A stretch of 18,385 nt of DNA, taken from the NCBI GenBank assembly GCA_001771235.1, contig METF01000277.1, positions 12,749 through 31,133 of the forward strand, given 5' to 3'. Below, piece after piece: positions 1-6,430 of this stretch; position 1 is the stretch's first letter; each line of letters starts with the position of its first letter. The notes beneath the pieces are model-generated. The model saw only the letters and a program-made list of their open reading frames with translations, was not told the DNA's origin and did no database searches. Source of the DNA: Candidatus Zhuqueibacterota bacterium RBG_16_48_16 (GTDB taxonomy: Bacteria; Zhuqueibacterota; Zhuqueibacteria; Residuimicrobiales; Sediminimicrobiaceae). The position numbers were made by a program, and so were the translations under genes.

Positions 1-5
1 CGACA

Positions 6-132
6 CAATTTGAAATTTTACTGTCATTGCGAGGCGTTTCCTTCGACAAGCTCAGGACAAGTTTTGCCGAAGCAATCTCCTGAGACGCGAGGTGATTGCT
101 TCGTCGTTCGTTCCTCACTGCTCGCGATGACA
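6..132. repeat. Dispersed palindromic repeat, copy 1
   Basis: A 127-bp unit nearly identical, without gaps, to 11225-11351 (about nine mismatches by eye). Its core from 22 to 132 has inverted ends, TGTCATTGCGAG at 22-33 against CTCGCGATGACA at 121-132. Inside is a 10-bp perfect stem, CGAAGCAATC pairing with GATTGCTTCG. No open reading frame of its own. It lies just downstream of the rlpA stop, so rlpA transcripts would end by running into this hairpin. Repeats beginning with this kind of sequence are known as dispersed, non-coding, MITE- or REP-like elements in many bacterial genomes; a mobility mechanism is not visible here. Confidence 0.85.
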
Positions 133-160
133 TAGCGCAAAAAGGCTTTTCCCTCAGTCA

Positions 161-622
161 CTATTTTGGAAAATCCACAACTTCGATTTGTACCTGGACC
201 GTACCCTTTTCGACAAATCCCAACTGTTTGGCTGCTGCAAAAGAGAGATCGATGATCCGGCTTTTGACAAACGGACCGCGGTCGTTGATCCTGACCTGGA
301 CGCTCTTGCCGTTTTCGAGATTGGTCACTTTGACAATCGTTCCGAAAGGCAATAAAGGGTGGGCGGCGACCAGCTCGCGCATGTTGTACCGTTCACCGCT
401 GGCCGTCAATTGGCCGTGCTGCTCATCAGCCGTAAAGGATGCCATTCCTTTTTCCGTAAATTTCGTTTTCTGCGGCTCTCCGGTCTCCTGGCTGATAACG
501 GCTTCCTTCACCTCGGCCTGGTCGGATGAACTATTTTCACTCGTCTCCCGGGCAGCAAATTGCTGTTGGGCCATACAGGAAATGAAAAGTGAGCAAATCA
601 GTATACTGAAAAGTTTTTTCAT
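161..622 (-). CDS. rlpA: RlpA-family septal ring lipoprotein (double-psi beta-barrel)
   Basis: 153 residues. A short signal ends in a lipobox-like FISC with Cys16, then a polar linker to about residue 55, then one RlpA double-psi beta-barrel domain (about 58-150). Family motifs are clear: [29 protein letters not shown] and INDRGPF followed by RIIDLS. The residues matching the catalytic pair of Pseudomonas RlpA are His88 and Asp114, 26 apart as in that enzyme. RlpA proteins are outer-membrane or periplasmic lytic transglycosylases acting on peptidoglycan, often at the septum. There is no SPOR domain, so septal targeting by denuded glycan is not expected through this chain. The start is ATG; no strong ribosome-binding site is visible. 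The tryptophan/tyrosine usual after GxAS is Phe here. Transglycosylase activity is inferred. Confidence 0.9.
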   Translation of the reverse strand: MKKLFSILICSLFISCMAQQQFAARETSENSSSDQAEVKEAVISQETGEPQKTKFTEKGMASFTADEQHGQLTASGERYNMRELVAAHPLLPFGTIVKVTNLENGKSVQVRINDRGPFVKSRIIDLSFAAAKQLGFVEKGTVQVQIEVVDFPK

Positions 623-812
623 GTGACTGTCATTCTCTTGAGAATCTCTGTATTTATGTCATCGTTCCCGCCGTAACGGCATTTCTTAGAGGGAATTTCT
701 ATATCCGTTTCATCCGTTGAATCCGAGCTTGTAACTCTGACAGGGTTCCAAACCCTGTCAGAGTTACACTGCATAAATCGTCATTCAACTTTTCGCTTCT
801 GGCTTGTCCAGG
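623..812. other. Intergenic gap between pyrD and rlpA
   Basis: 190 bp with no credible gene. It holds the perfect 17-bp inverted repeat at 731-767 and otherwise low-information sequence. I found no convincing promoter hexamers for rlpA here, so rlpA could be read through from pyrD or have its own weak promoter. Confidence 0.5.
731..767. repeat. Perfect 17-bp hairpin downstream of pyrD
   Basis: Arms 731-747 (starting GTAACTCTGACAGGG) and 751-767 are exact reverse complements with a 3-nt loop. It lies 46 nt past the pyrD stop. Neither strand has a run of T after the stem, so it is not a textbook intrinsic terminator, although such a stable stem could still end or protect the pyrKD transcript. 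Stem sequences of this type occur as dispersed repeats in other bacteria (recollection, not tested). Confidence 0.8.
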
Positions 813-1724
813 TTAGGTTTTTAATGTGCCGATCACATCAACGATCCGGCTGATGCCGTTTTCACGACAATAGGACAAGAGTCCGTCCAGGGTTTTCGTG
901 GCTGCGCCCGGATCCATAAAGTTCGCTGTGCCCACCTGTATGGCCCTGGCGCCGACGATGAGGAATTCCAGCGCATCCTGCCAGCTCATGATTCCGCCAA
1001 TGGCGATCACCGGAATGTTGACGCACTGAACCAGCTCAAAGACTTTTGCCAGCGCCACCGGCTTGATTGCGGGTCCGGACAGGCCGCCGGTGATGGTGGC
1101 GATTTTGGGCTTGCGGCTGTTGATATCTACGGCCATGCCGACAAGCGTGTTTATGGCGGAGATGGCATCGGCGCCACCGTTTTGCACGGCCTGGCCGATT
1201 TCGCCGATGGAGGTGACGTTGGGCGTGAGCTTGGCGATGACGAGCCGCTTGGTTTTCTGGCGCACAAGTTTCGTTACCTTTTCGGCAATGGCCGGATCGG
1301 CACTGAACGACAGCCCACCTTCTTTGACGTTCGGGCAGGAATAATTCAATTCATAGCCGTCGATGCCGGGCACCTCATCCAGGCGGGCGACGATTTGGGC
1401 AAACTCTTCGTTCACTTTGCCAGCCACATTGACAATTATCCTGGTGGTCAGGGTGGACAGGAACGGCATCTTTTCCGTGATGAATTGTTCGACGCCGACG
1501 TTTGGCAGGCCGATGGAATTTATCATCCCCGAGGGCGTTTCGACGATTCTCGGCGGCGGGTTACCGGGACGCGGCTCCAGCGTGACCGTCTTGGTCACAA
1601 TGGCGCCAATCGCGTTGATATCGACCAGTCCTTCGAATTCAGCAGCATAGCCAAAGGTGCCGCTGGCAACCATCACAGGATTATCGAAGCACACCTGGCC
1701 TATGTGAACCCGGGCATCAATCAT
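813..1724 (-). CDS. pyrD: Dihydroorotate dehydrogenase B, catalytic subunit
   Basis: 303 residues, usual length for class 1B PyrD. It oxidises dihydroorotate to orotate on FMN in pyrimidine synthesis, passing electrons to PyrK and on to NAD+. Visible features: N-terminal NPVMVASGTFGY, substrate loop NSIGLPNVG, and the class 1 active-site segment ELNYSCPNVKEGG in which Cys130 is the catalytic base. Also visible are AKLTPNV, the FMN-phosphate region GGLSGPAIKP, and IPVIAIGGI with QVGTANF near the C-terminus. The cysteine base and the adjacent pyrK mark the NAD-linked heterotetrameric B type rather than the quinone-linked membrane enzyme. The start is ATG with GAGG nine bases upstream, and it overlaps the end of pyrK by 8 bp, implying translational coupling. 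Confidence 0.97.
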   Translation of the reverse strand: MIDARVHIGQVCFDNPVMVASGTFGYAAEFEGLVDINAIGAIVTKTVTLEPRPGNPPPRIVETPSGMINSIGLPNVGVEQFITEKMPFLSTLTTRIIVNVAGKVNEEFAQIVARLDEVPGIDGYELNYSCPNVKEGGLSFSADPAIAEKVTKLVRQKTKRLVIAKLTPNVTSIGEIGQAVQNGGADAISAINTLVGMAVDINSRKPKIATITGGLSGPAIKPVALAKVFELVQCVNIPVIAIGGIMSWQDALEFLIVGARAIQVGTANFMDPGAATKTLDGLLSYCRENGISRIVDVIGTLKT

Positions 1725-2526
1725 CTAAAATGACCTCATCCAGATCGAACACGGGACCATCCGTACAAGCAAGGTAATAGAATTTGCTCTCGGTCGGCCG
1801 CGCCATTTTCACCGGGCAGCCCACGCACGCGCCAAACCCGCAGGCCATCATATTTTCGACCGATACCTGCCCTTTCAAGCCAAAGCGTTTGACCAGTTCC
1901 TGAGCTTTAACTAACATCGGGTGCGGCCCGCAGGCGTAAACCATTCGCTTGTCCCTCACGGGAAGTGAAAGAAGGTATTTCTCAAAAAACTCGGTGACCA
2001 GGCCCTTTTGCCCCTCGCTGCCGTCTTCGGTCACCAGGTGGAGATGTGCGCCGAGCTGGTGAATCTCCTCGACACAACACGCCAGTGAGCCTGTTTTAAC
2101 GCCGTAGAATAAATGTTTCGGGATGTCCATATCCGCCATGTCCTGTAATAAAAGAAGAAACGGTGCTATGCCCAGGCCGCCGGCAACGATGATGATTTCT
2201 TCCGTATTTTCCGGGTAAACAAATGCCTTCCCAAGGGGACCAAGAACTCTAAGCTGTTGGCCGACCTCCATTTTGGAGAGGGCTGCCGTACCCCTGCCAA
2301 TGGCGTTGAATAATATGTCAAAAGTATTTTGAACGGAATTTATTTTATGAACGCTGAATGGCCGGCGCCATAGAATTTCATTGGAAGGGATTTTTATATT
2401 TACAAATTGACCCGCATGAACATACCGGGAAATGCCGGATTGTTTGAGGCTGATTCGAAACGTGTTTTGGGCGACTAGATTTATTTGCTCAATTTTGACT
2501 AGAAAATCGTTCGTTGCGCCCGGCAA
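1717..2526 (-). CDS. pyrK: Dihydroorotate dehydrogenase B, electron-transfer subunit
   Basis: 269 residues. Ferredoxin-reductase-type fold that carries electrons from PyrD's FMN through a [2Fe-2S] cluster and FAD to NAD+. The FAD-binding RRPFSVH is at 54-60, the nucleotide-binding VAGGLGIAPF at 114-123, and YACGPHPML at 197-205. The C-terminal cluster motif is Cys229-x4-Cys234-x2-Cys237-x16-Cys254. The start is TTG, supported by AAGGAG placed six to seven bases upstream; no better start lies nearby. It is the first gene of the pyrKD pair, and a candidate promoter lies at 2654-2684. No missing residues noticed. Confidence 0.96.
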   Translation of the reverse strand: MPGATNDFLVKIEQINLVAQNTFRISLKQSGISRYVHAGQFVNIKIPSNEILWRRPFSVHKINSVQNTFDILFNAIGRGTAALSKMEVGQQLRVLGPLGKAFVYPENTEEIIIVAGGLGIAPFLLLLQDMADMDIPKHLFYGVKTGSLACCVEEIHQLGAHLHLVTEDGSEGQKGLVTEFFEKYLLSLPVRDKRMVYACGPHPMLVKAQELVKRFGLKGQVSVENMMACGFGACVGCPVKMARPTESKFYYLACTDGPVFDLDEVILDD

Positions 2527-2583
2527 GCACTTCTCCTTTCTCGGTTTGCTATCTTAAATTTCGGGATGACTATTCAGGTTTCT

Positions 2584-2727
2584 GCCACAAAGTCTCCAAC
2601 ACACAAAGATTCACAAAGATAACTCTCGAACATAAAATTGCGTTGCATTGAAGATTATAATCTACACTCATAAAGATTTGTCAAAATAAATTCTTTGTGT
2701 TCCTTAGCGGCTTTGTGACTTTGTGGC
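2584..2727. repeat. Inverted repeat with CACAAAG-rich arms
   Basis: Left arm 2584-2620 starts GCCACAAAG and ends CACAAAGAT. Right arm 2691-2727 starts TTCTTTGTG and ends CTTTGTGGC. The ends are exact reverse complements and the interiors are partly so. The CACAAAG heptamer recurs three times in the left arm. Similar 'cacaaag' arrays are widespread non-coding dispersed repeats (recollection). The arms bracket about 70 bp containing promoter-like hexamers. Confidence 0.65.
2654..2684 (-). promoter_or_regulatory. Candidate sigma-70 promoter for pyrKD
   Basis: On the minus strand, TTGACA (2684-2679) is followed after 19 bases by TATAAT (2659-2654). Both hexamers are consensus, but the 19-base spacing is longer than the preferred 17. 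An overlapping ATTATA gives spacing 17 with a weaker match. It sits about 128 bases before the pyrK TTG and between the two arms of the inverted repeat, so the repeat may have brought or captured the promoter. Unproven. Confidence 0.4.
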
Positions 2728-2822
2728 AAAATGGTTACATTCCAGCATCATTTGAGGACGAATTGTGTGCAATTTAGCCAACTGAAGGAAAAGATCAACA
2801 TAAAATTTCATCACCCGGCGAG

Positions 2823-5240
2823 TCAAAATATATCCGAGTCTCGAGCTTTGTCACCGGGCTTGTCATTTTGTTGCAGGGATTGTTTTTCGTCGCTTTCGTC
2901 GGCCTTTTCCGTATCGGCGCCCGTTGAATCCCGGGGCGCATCAGGATTCGGTATTTTCATCTGCGGCGATTTGCCCTGGTGTTCGTCTGTTTGAACTGTC
3001 GGCTCTTGGATCGATCTTGCAGAATTCCTGGCAGGCTGGCCTTCTTCTGTCTCGCCCGGCGCTGATGCCAAAGAGTCCGGCAATTGCTGCTGCGGTGTGC
3101 TGTCGGCCGTCACTGTGGCTGAGGAATCCGCGTCTGGTGGACTGGCCTTTTGAATCGAATCGGCTTTGGTCTTTTGGCGTGCCTGCTCTTCTTTTTTGGC
3201 CCTGTCCAGCGCCAGAAATTTCGGCTTGATTATTTTTGCATAAGGAGAATTGGGATAATCTTCCAGTATGGATTGATAATTCGATGCCGCCAGCTCATAG
3301 TCGAATATATCATTTTCATAGATCCAGCCGATGGCAAATGTTGCTTTTACCGCAAATTCCGAATCGGGATACCTTTCCGCCACCGCTTTATAGATGTCTA
3401 TGGCCCGACGGTAATCTTTATCGTGGAGATATGTTCTTTCGGCTTCATCGTAGAGCAAAGCCGCTGTGTCGGCTGTTGCTTTTGCCAGGGGCAGATCCAT
3501 GACTTTTCGGGCGCCTTCGGCTTGCGGCGTATCGGGGTATTTTTCCAAAACGGCTCTGTAAAGCGAGTCAGCGACTTGATCCTGTTTAAAAAATGTTTTG
3601 TAAATATAGCCCTGGGAATACAGGGCTTTTGCGCAAAGTGCGCTGTCAAGCTCGCTTTCCGCCACTTGTTGATAAAGATCGATTGAAGAATCCGGCATGT
3701 TAAAACTGAAAAGAAGCAGCTCTGCCAGCGCCAGTTTTTTTTGCAGCAGTTGTAGCCCCTTTTGCTTTTTCATTTCTTCTTCTCGCTGCGCCAACGCGGC
3801 ACTGTCGCGGGGGGCAGAGGCTAGTTTGCCGCTTGCGAGCAGAAGCGAATCGCCTGGCTGAGCGGTTGCGCCGCTCTCTTGCGCCAGCGCAGCATATTCC
3901 AGGTCAGCGGCAGGAAGAAACGCCAGGGATTTTGGCGGCGGCCGGTTCCTTCCGGTATAATTCACCCACAATCCGTCCATGCTTAAATCGATGGGCGCAT
4001 CGTCCTTAGCACCCTCTTTTTGATCGCCGTCGCTGTTGGCGTCGACTTGTGCCAGCGAATCGGCTTGAACGCTGCGACCCTCCAGGGTGGCAATTGTGTT
4101 TCGCAAATCAAGCAGGCTCTGGATGTTGTCCGCTCGCAGCCTGGCTTCCGGGGCAACCAAGGAATTGGCAAACTCGCCCCGGACCAGATCGTAATTCTCT
4201 TTCGCTTTTTTATAGTTTTTGTTCAGATACTGCTCGATCTCTCCCAGCGCAAAATAACTCCTGGCCGAAGCATCCGTTTTTTTATGTTCTTCGATAATAT
4301 TCGTGTACCATCTCAATGCTTCATCGAGCTCACCCTTATGTCTCAGGTTCTCGGCCAATTGCAGCTTGATGCGAGGTATTCTCTTGGTATCGTATTCTTT
4401 AGAAAGCAGGTCGGAGAATGTTTTGACGGCTTTATCGTAATCCTGAAGCAGTTGGTAGGATTCTCCCAGCTTGAAAGTCGCCTGGGATTTGAAATCTTCA
4501 TTCGGACTTTGTTTAACGGCATCAGCAAGAATCTCCGGCGCCTCGCTATATTCTTGGAGGCGTATCAAACACTCGGCCAGACGATAAAGCGACATCGCCT
4601 TGATGAGCTTATCGTCCGAGTCCTTTGCCGTTTTGCGGTATTCATTTGCGGCAAGATCATAAGCGCCCTTTTCGTAATAGAGACTGCCAAGCTCATAAGC
4701 CGCCTCTTCCCTAAGGTCCTTGTCGATGTCATCATCGCTGGCGATCTCGCGGAACTGTTCTTCGGCCCTGTCGAAATTTTCCAGGCCTAGCTGGGTTTTG
4801 GCCATCAACAGCCTGGCCTTGGGCACAAATTTACTGTCGGGATACAGTTGGATGATTTCCTGAAATTTCCGTTCGGCCTTGCTGTATTCCTGGCGATAAA
4901 AAAAGCACTCGCCCAAAAGCAACAAGGCGTCGTCTACAAGCTTGCTGCCCGGATAGAATTCCAGAACTTTGGAGGCCTTTTCGATAGCTTTTTGGTAGCT
5001 TTGCATTTCCTGGGTGGAGGGTTTGCTGGTCTCCACGGTCGAAGGCAGACCCTGTTTTTTTAGTTGTTCCCGCTCTTCGGGGGATAGCTCTACAACCTGC
5101 GTTTTTAAGCGCTCTTTTCGCTGTTTGCTGGCTTCGTTAAAGAACTTTTTGGCATTATAATAAGTGTTGAAATAAGCGCACCCCGGTAACCAAAAAGCAA
5201 CAAGTAAAACGACCAGGATTTTTTTATAGACCTTTTTCAT
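2823..5240 (-). CDS. Large TPR lipoprotein
   Basis: 805 residues. A lipoprotein signal peptide (KKILVVLLVAFWLPGC) has its lipobox LPGC at 18-21, and the mature protein starts CAYFNTYYNAKKFF. From about residue 80 to 690 there are many tetratricopeptide repeats with BamD/YbgF-like signatures such as YPDSKFVPKARLLMA and YPDSEFAVKATFAIGWIYE. They fall in two blocks separated by a polar insert around 390-480. The last 115 residues or so are a low-complexity, acidic, Ser/Asp/Lys/Gln-rich tail, probably disordered. It is likely anchored to the inner leaflet of the outer membrane or the outer face of the inner membrane and acts as a scaffold. The exact partner is unknown. It starts with ATG 3 bp after the sirtuin stop, so the two are co-transcribed. 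A BamD-like assembly role is possible, but the protein is about three times BamD's length. Confidence 0.88.
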   Translation of the reverse strand: MKKVYKKILVVLLVAFWLPGCAYFNTYYNAKKFFNEASKQRKERLKTQVVELSPEEREQLKKQGLPSTVETSKPSTQEMQSYQKAIEKASKVLEFYPGSKLVDDALLLLGECFFYRQEYSKAERKFQEIIQLYPDSKFVPKARLLMAKTQLGLENFDRAEEQFREIASDDDIDKDLREEAAYELGSLYYEKGAYDLAANEYRKTAKDSDDKLIKAMSLYRLAECLIRLQEYSEAPEILADAVKQSPNEDFKSQATFKLGESYQLLQDYDKAVKTFSDLLSKEYDTKRIPRIKLQLAENLRHKGELDEALRWYTNIIEEHKKTDASARSYFALGEIEQYLNKNYKKAKENYDLVRGEFANSLVAPEARLRADNIQSLLDLRNTIATLEGRSVQADSLAQVDANSDGDQKEGAKDDAPIDLSMDGLWVNYTGRNRPPPKSLAFLPAADLEYAALAQESGATAQPGDSLLLASGKLASAPRDSAALAQREEEMKKQKGLQLLQKKLALAELLLFSFNMPDSSIDLYQQVAESELDSALCAKALYSQGYIYKTFFKQDQVADSLYRAVLEKYPDTPQAEGARKVMDLPLAKATADTAALLYDEAERTYLHDKDYRRAIDIYKAVAERYPDSEFAVKATFAIGWIYENDIFDYELAASNYQSILEDYPNSPYAKIIKPKFLALDRAKKEEQARQKTKADSIQKASPPDADSSATVTADSTPQQQLPDSLASAPGETEEGQPARNSARSIQEPTVQTDEHQGKSPQMKIPNPDAPRDSTGADTEKADESDEKQSLQQNDKPGDKARDSDIF

Positions 5241-5243
5241 CTT

Positions 5244-5993
5244 TTAAACTCTTGCTTCTTTTTTCGCCAGGACGGCGCTCCATAAAGCGGGTAATATCTC
5301 TCCCGATTTTCCCTGGAGGCTCGCATCGACCTGGTGGCTGATAGCCGTTCTTTCCAGGTTTATCTCGATGACGAACGCGCCGCTCCTTTTGGCTTGAATC
5401 GGCAGCATCGCTGCCGGGTAGACGACCGCTGAGGTGCCTATTGAAAGTAAAACATCGGCATGCTCCGCTTCGTAGGACGCCAATTCCAGGGCTTCCTTGG
5501 CTAACATTTCACCAAACCAAACGACGTCGGGACGGATCAAATCGCCGCAGTGGCACCTGGGGACAGAACAACCGGGCAAAAGCTCCAGGTCACCATATTT
5601 TTTGCCACAGCCGGAACATTTGTTTCTCAGGATATTGCCATGCAGCTCGCAGATGTTTCTGTTGCCGGCCTTGAAGTGGAGATTGTCGACATTTTGGGTG
5701 CAAAGCGAGAAATGTGGAAAATGTTTTTCCATTTCAACCAATGTCAAATGCGCCGGGTTTGGCCGGACGTTGCGAATGATTTTCCTGCGAAATTCGTACC
5801 ATTCCCACACCAGTTGTGGATTCCTTAAAAAGGCATCAGGATTTGCCAATTCTTCCGCCTTGAACCTTCCCCACAGGCCGTCTTTGCCTCTGAAAGTGGG
5901 AACGCCGCTCTCGGCCGAAATACCGGCGCCGGTGAGCACGGCAACCCTTTGGGCCGTTAATAGCTTGCTGATAACCTGATCAGAAAACGTCAA
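5244..5993 (-). CDS. cobB: NAD-dependent protein deacylase, class III sirtuin type
   Basis: 249 residues, normal for bacterial SIR2. It removes lysine acyl groups using NAD+, giving nicotinamide and O-acyl-ADP-ribose. NAD-binding GAGISAESGVPTFRG is at 22-36, TQNVDNLH at 99-106, and the catalytic His118 lies in CELHGN. Zinc ligands are Cys126, Cys129, Cys147 and Cys149. VVWFGE and SIGTSAVVYPA follow. Tyr66 and Arg69 form the YxxR motif that, in SIRT5 and CobB, reads succinyl/malonyl groups, so desuccinylase activity is expected. The start is TTG, the only standard start before the upstream in-frame stop at 6027-6029; its ribosome-binding site is poor. It leads a two-gene unit with the TPR lipoprotein; a functional link between them is not evident. 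Confidence 0.93.
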   Translation of the reverse strand: MTFSDQVISKLLTAQRVAVLTGAGISAESGVPTFRGKDGLWGRFKAEELANPDAFLRNPQLVWEWYEFRRKIIRNVRPNPAHLTLVEMEKHFPHFSLCTQNVDNLHFKAGNRNICELHGNILRNKCSGCGKKYGDLELLPGCSVPRCHCGDLIRPDVVWFGEMLAKEALELASYEAEHADVLLSIGTSAVVYPAAMLPIQAKRSGAFVIEINLERTAISHQVDASLQGKSGEILPALWSAVLAKKEARV

Positions 5994-6097
5994 CGTCTGA
6001 CTTGAGCTCCCAAAGAATTTGTCTATTTAATAACAGTGAAATCGCAATAGTTCCCGCCGGGCGCTATGAAGCTCGTCCGGCAGGGCTGGCGTGCGAA

Positions 6098-6126
6098 AAG
6101 ATAAGCAATCCATTTTTATTTCACAA
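6098..6126 (-). promoter_or_regulatory. Candidate promoter for the sirtuin / TPR lipoprotein pair
   Basis: On the minus strand, TTGTGA (6126-6121) and TATCTT (6103-6098) are separated by 17 bases. Each hexamer matches consensus at four of six positions. The same TATCTT is used by the better candidate upstream of the acyl ligase. The distance to the sirtuin TTG is about 105 bases. Weak, sequence-only evidence. Confidence 0.3.
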
Positions 6127-6219
6127 AGAGATTCTCTTTCTTACTATGAATTATGCAAAGAATGCCTGTCCCCTTTAGTGTTCAATGTTTCGTAAATTCA
6201 GTAACGAATTTAAAAAAAA

Positions 6220-6346
6220 TTAGACAGGATGACAGGATTCACCCCGTTGGATAACTTAATTTGATGCTGGCACTGACGGATGAAACTCTATCCGACGGGG
6301 TGAACAAGATAAATAACATCCTGTTCATCTTGTTGATCCCGTCTAA
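6220..6346. repeat. Nested inverted repeat
   Basis: The inner arms 6240-6253 (CACCCCGTTGGATA) and 6289-6302 (TATCCGACGGGGTG) are complementary at 13 of 14 positions. Outside them, TTAGACAGGATGACAGGATT at 6220-6239 faces an imperfect complement at 6315-6346 made of ATCCTG / ATCCCGTCTAA elements. The 'gacaggat' type of inverted element is a familiar non-coding dispersed repeat (recollection). It lies 85 bp downstream of the PorV-TPR stop and could end that transcript. Confidence 0.65.
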
Positions 6347-6430
6347 GATAATATATCATCGTATTTCCGAAACGGTGTACTTAGGTAAACAGTTACCCGT
6401 ATACCTGCCGCTTCCGGCTTGCAAATACCT

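Larger units (their letters stand above)
2527..2822. other. Intergenic gap between the TPR lipoprotein and pyrK
   Basis: 296 bp with no credible gene. It is dominated by two inverted arms rich in CACAAAG (2584-2620 and 2691-2727), which enclose a candidate pyrK promoter. The remaining part, about 2728-2822, shows nothing I can name. Confidence 0.6.
5994..6430. other. Intergenic gap between the PorV-TPR gene and the sirtuin
   Basis: 437 bp without a credible gene. From the right: about 80 bp of nothing recognisable, the nested inverted repeat at 6220-6346, then AT-rich sequence. A possible sirtuin promoter lies at 6098-6126, and between it and the gene is a GC-rich stretch of no known function. 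The small reading frames here (for example the plus-strand one from 6261) run through the repeat and show no family features. Confidence 0.55.

Noticed and set aside
96..626. Plus-strand open frame of 176 codons
   Set aside because: Antisense to rlpA and begins inside the dispersed repeat.
1182..1733. Plus-strand open frame of 183 codons
   Set aside because: It is antisense to pyrD, whose family motifs are unmistakable; the frame has no family features.
2584..2727. CRISPR-like array from repeated CACAAAG
   Set aside because: Repeat units are only seven bases, unevenly spaced and inverted; no spacers and no cas genes.
4020..4790. Plus-strand open frame of 256 codons
   Set aside because: Antisense to the TPR lipoprotein; a by-product of that gene's codon pattern.
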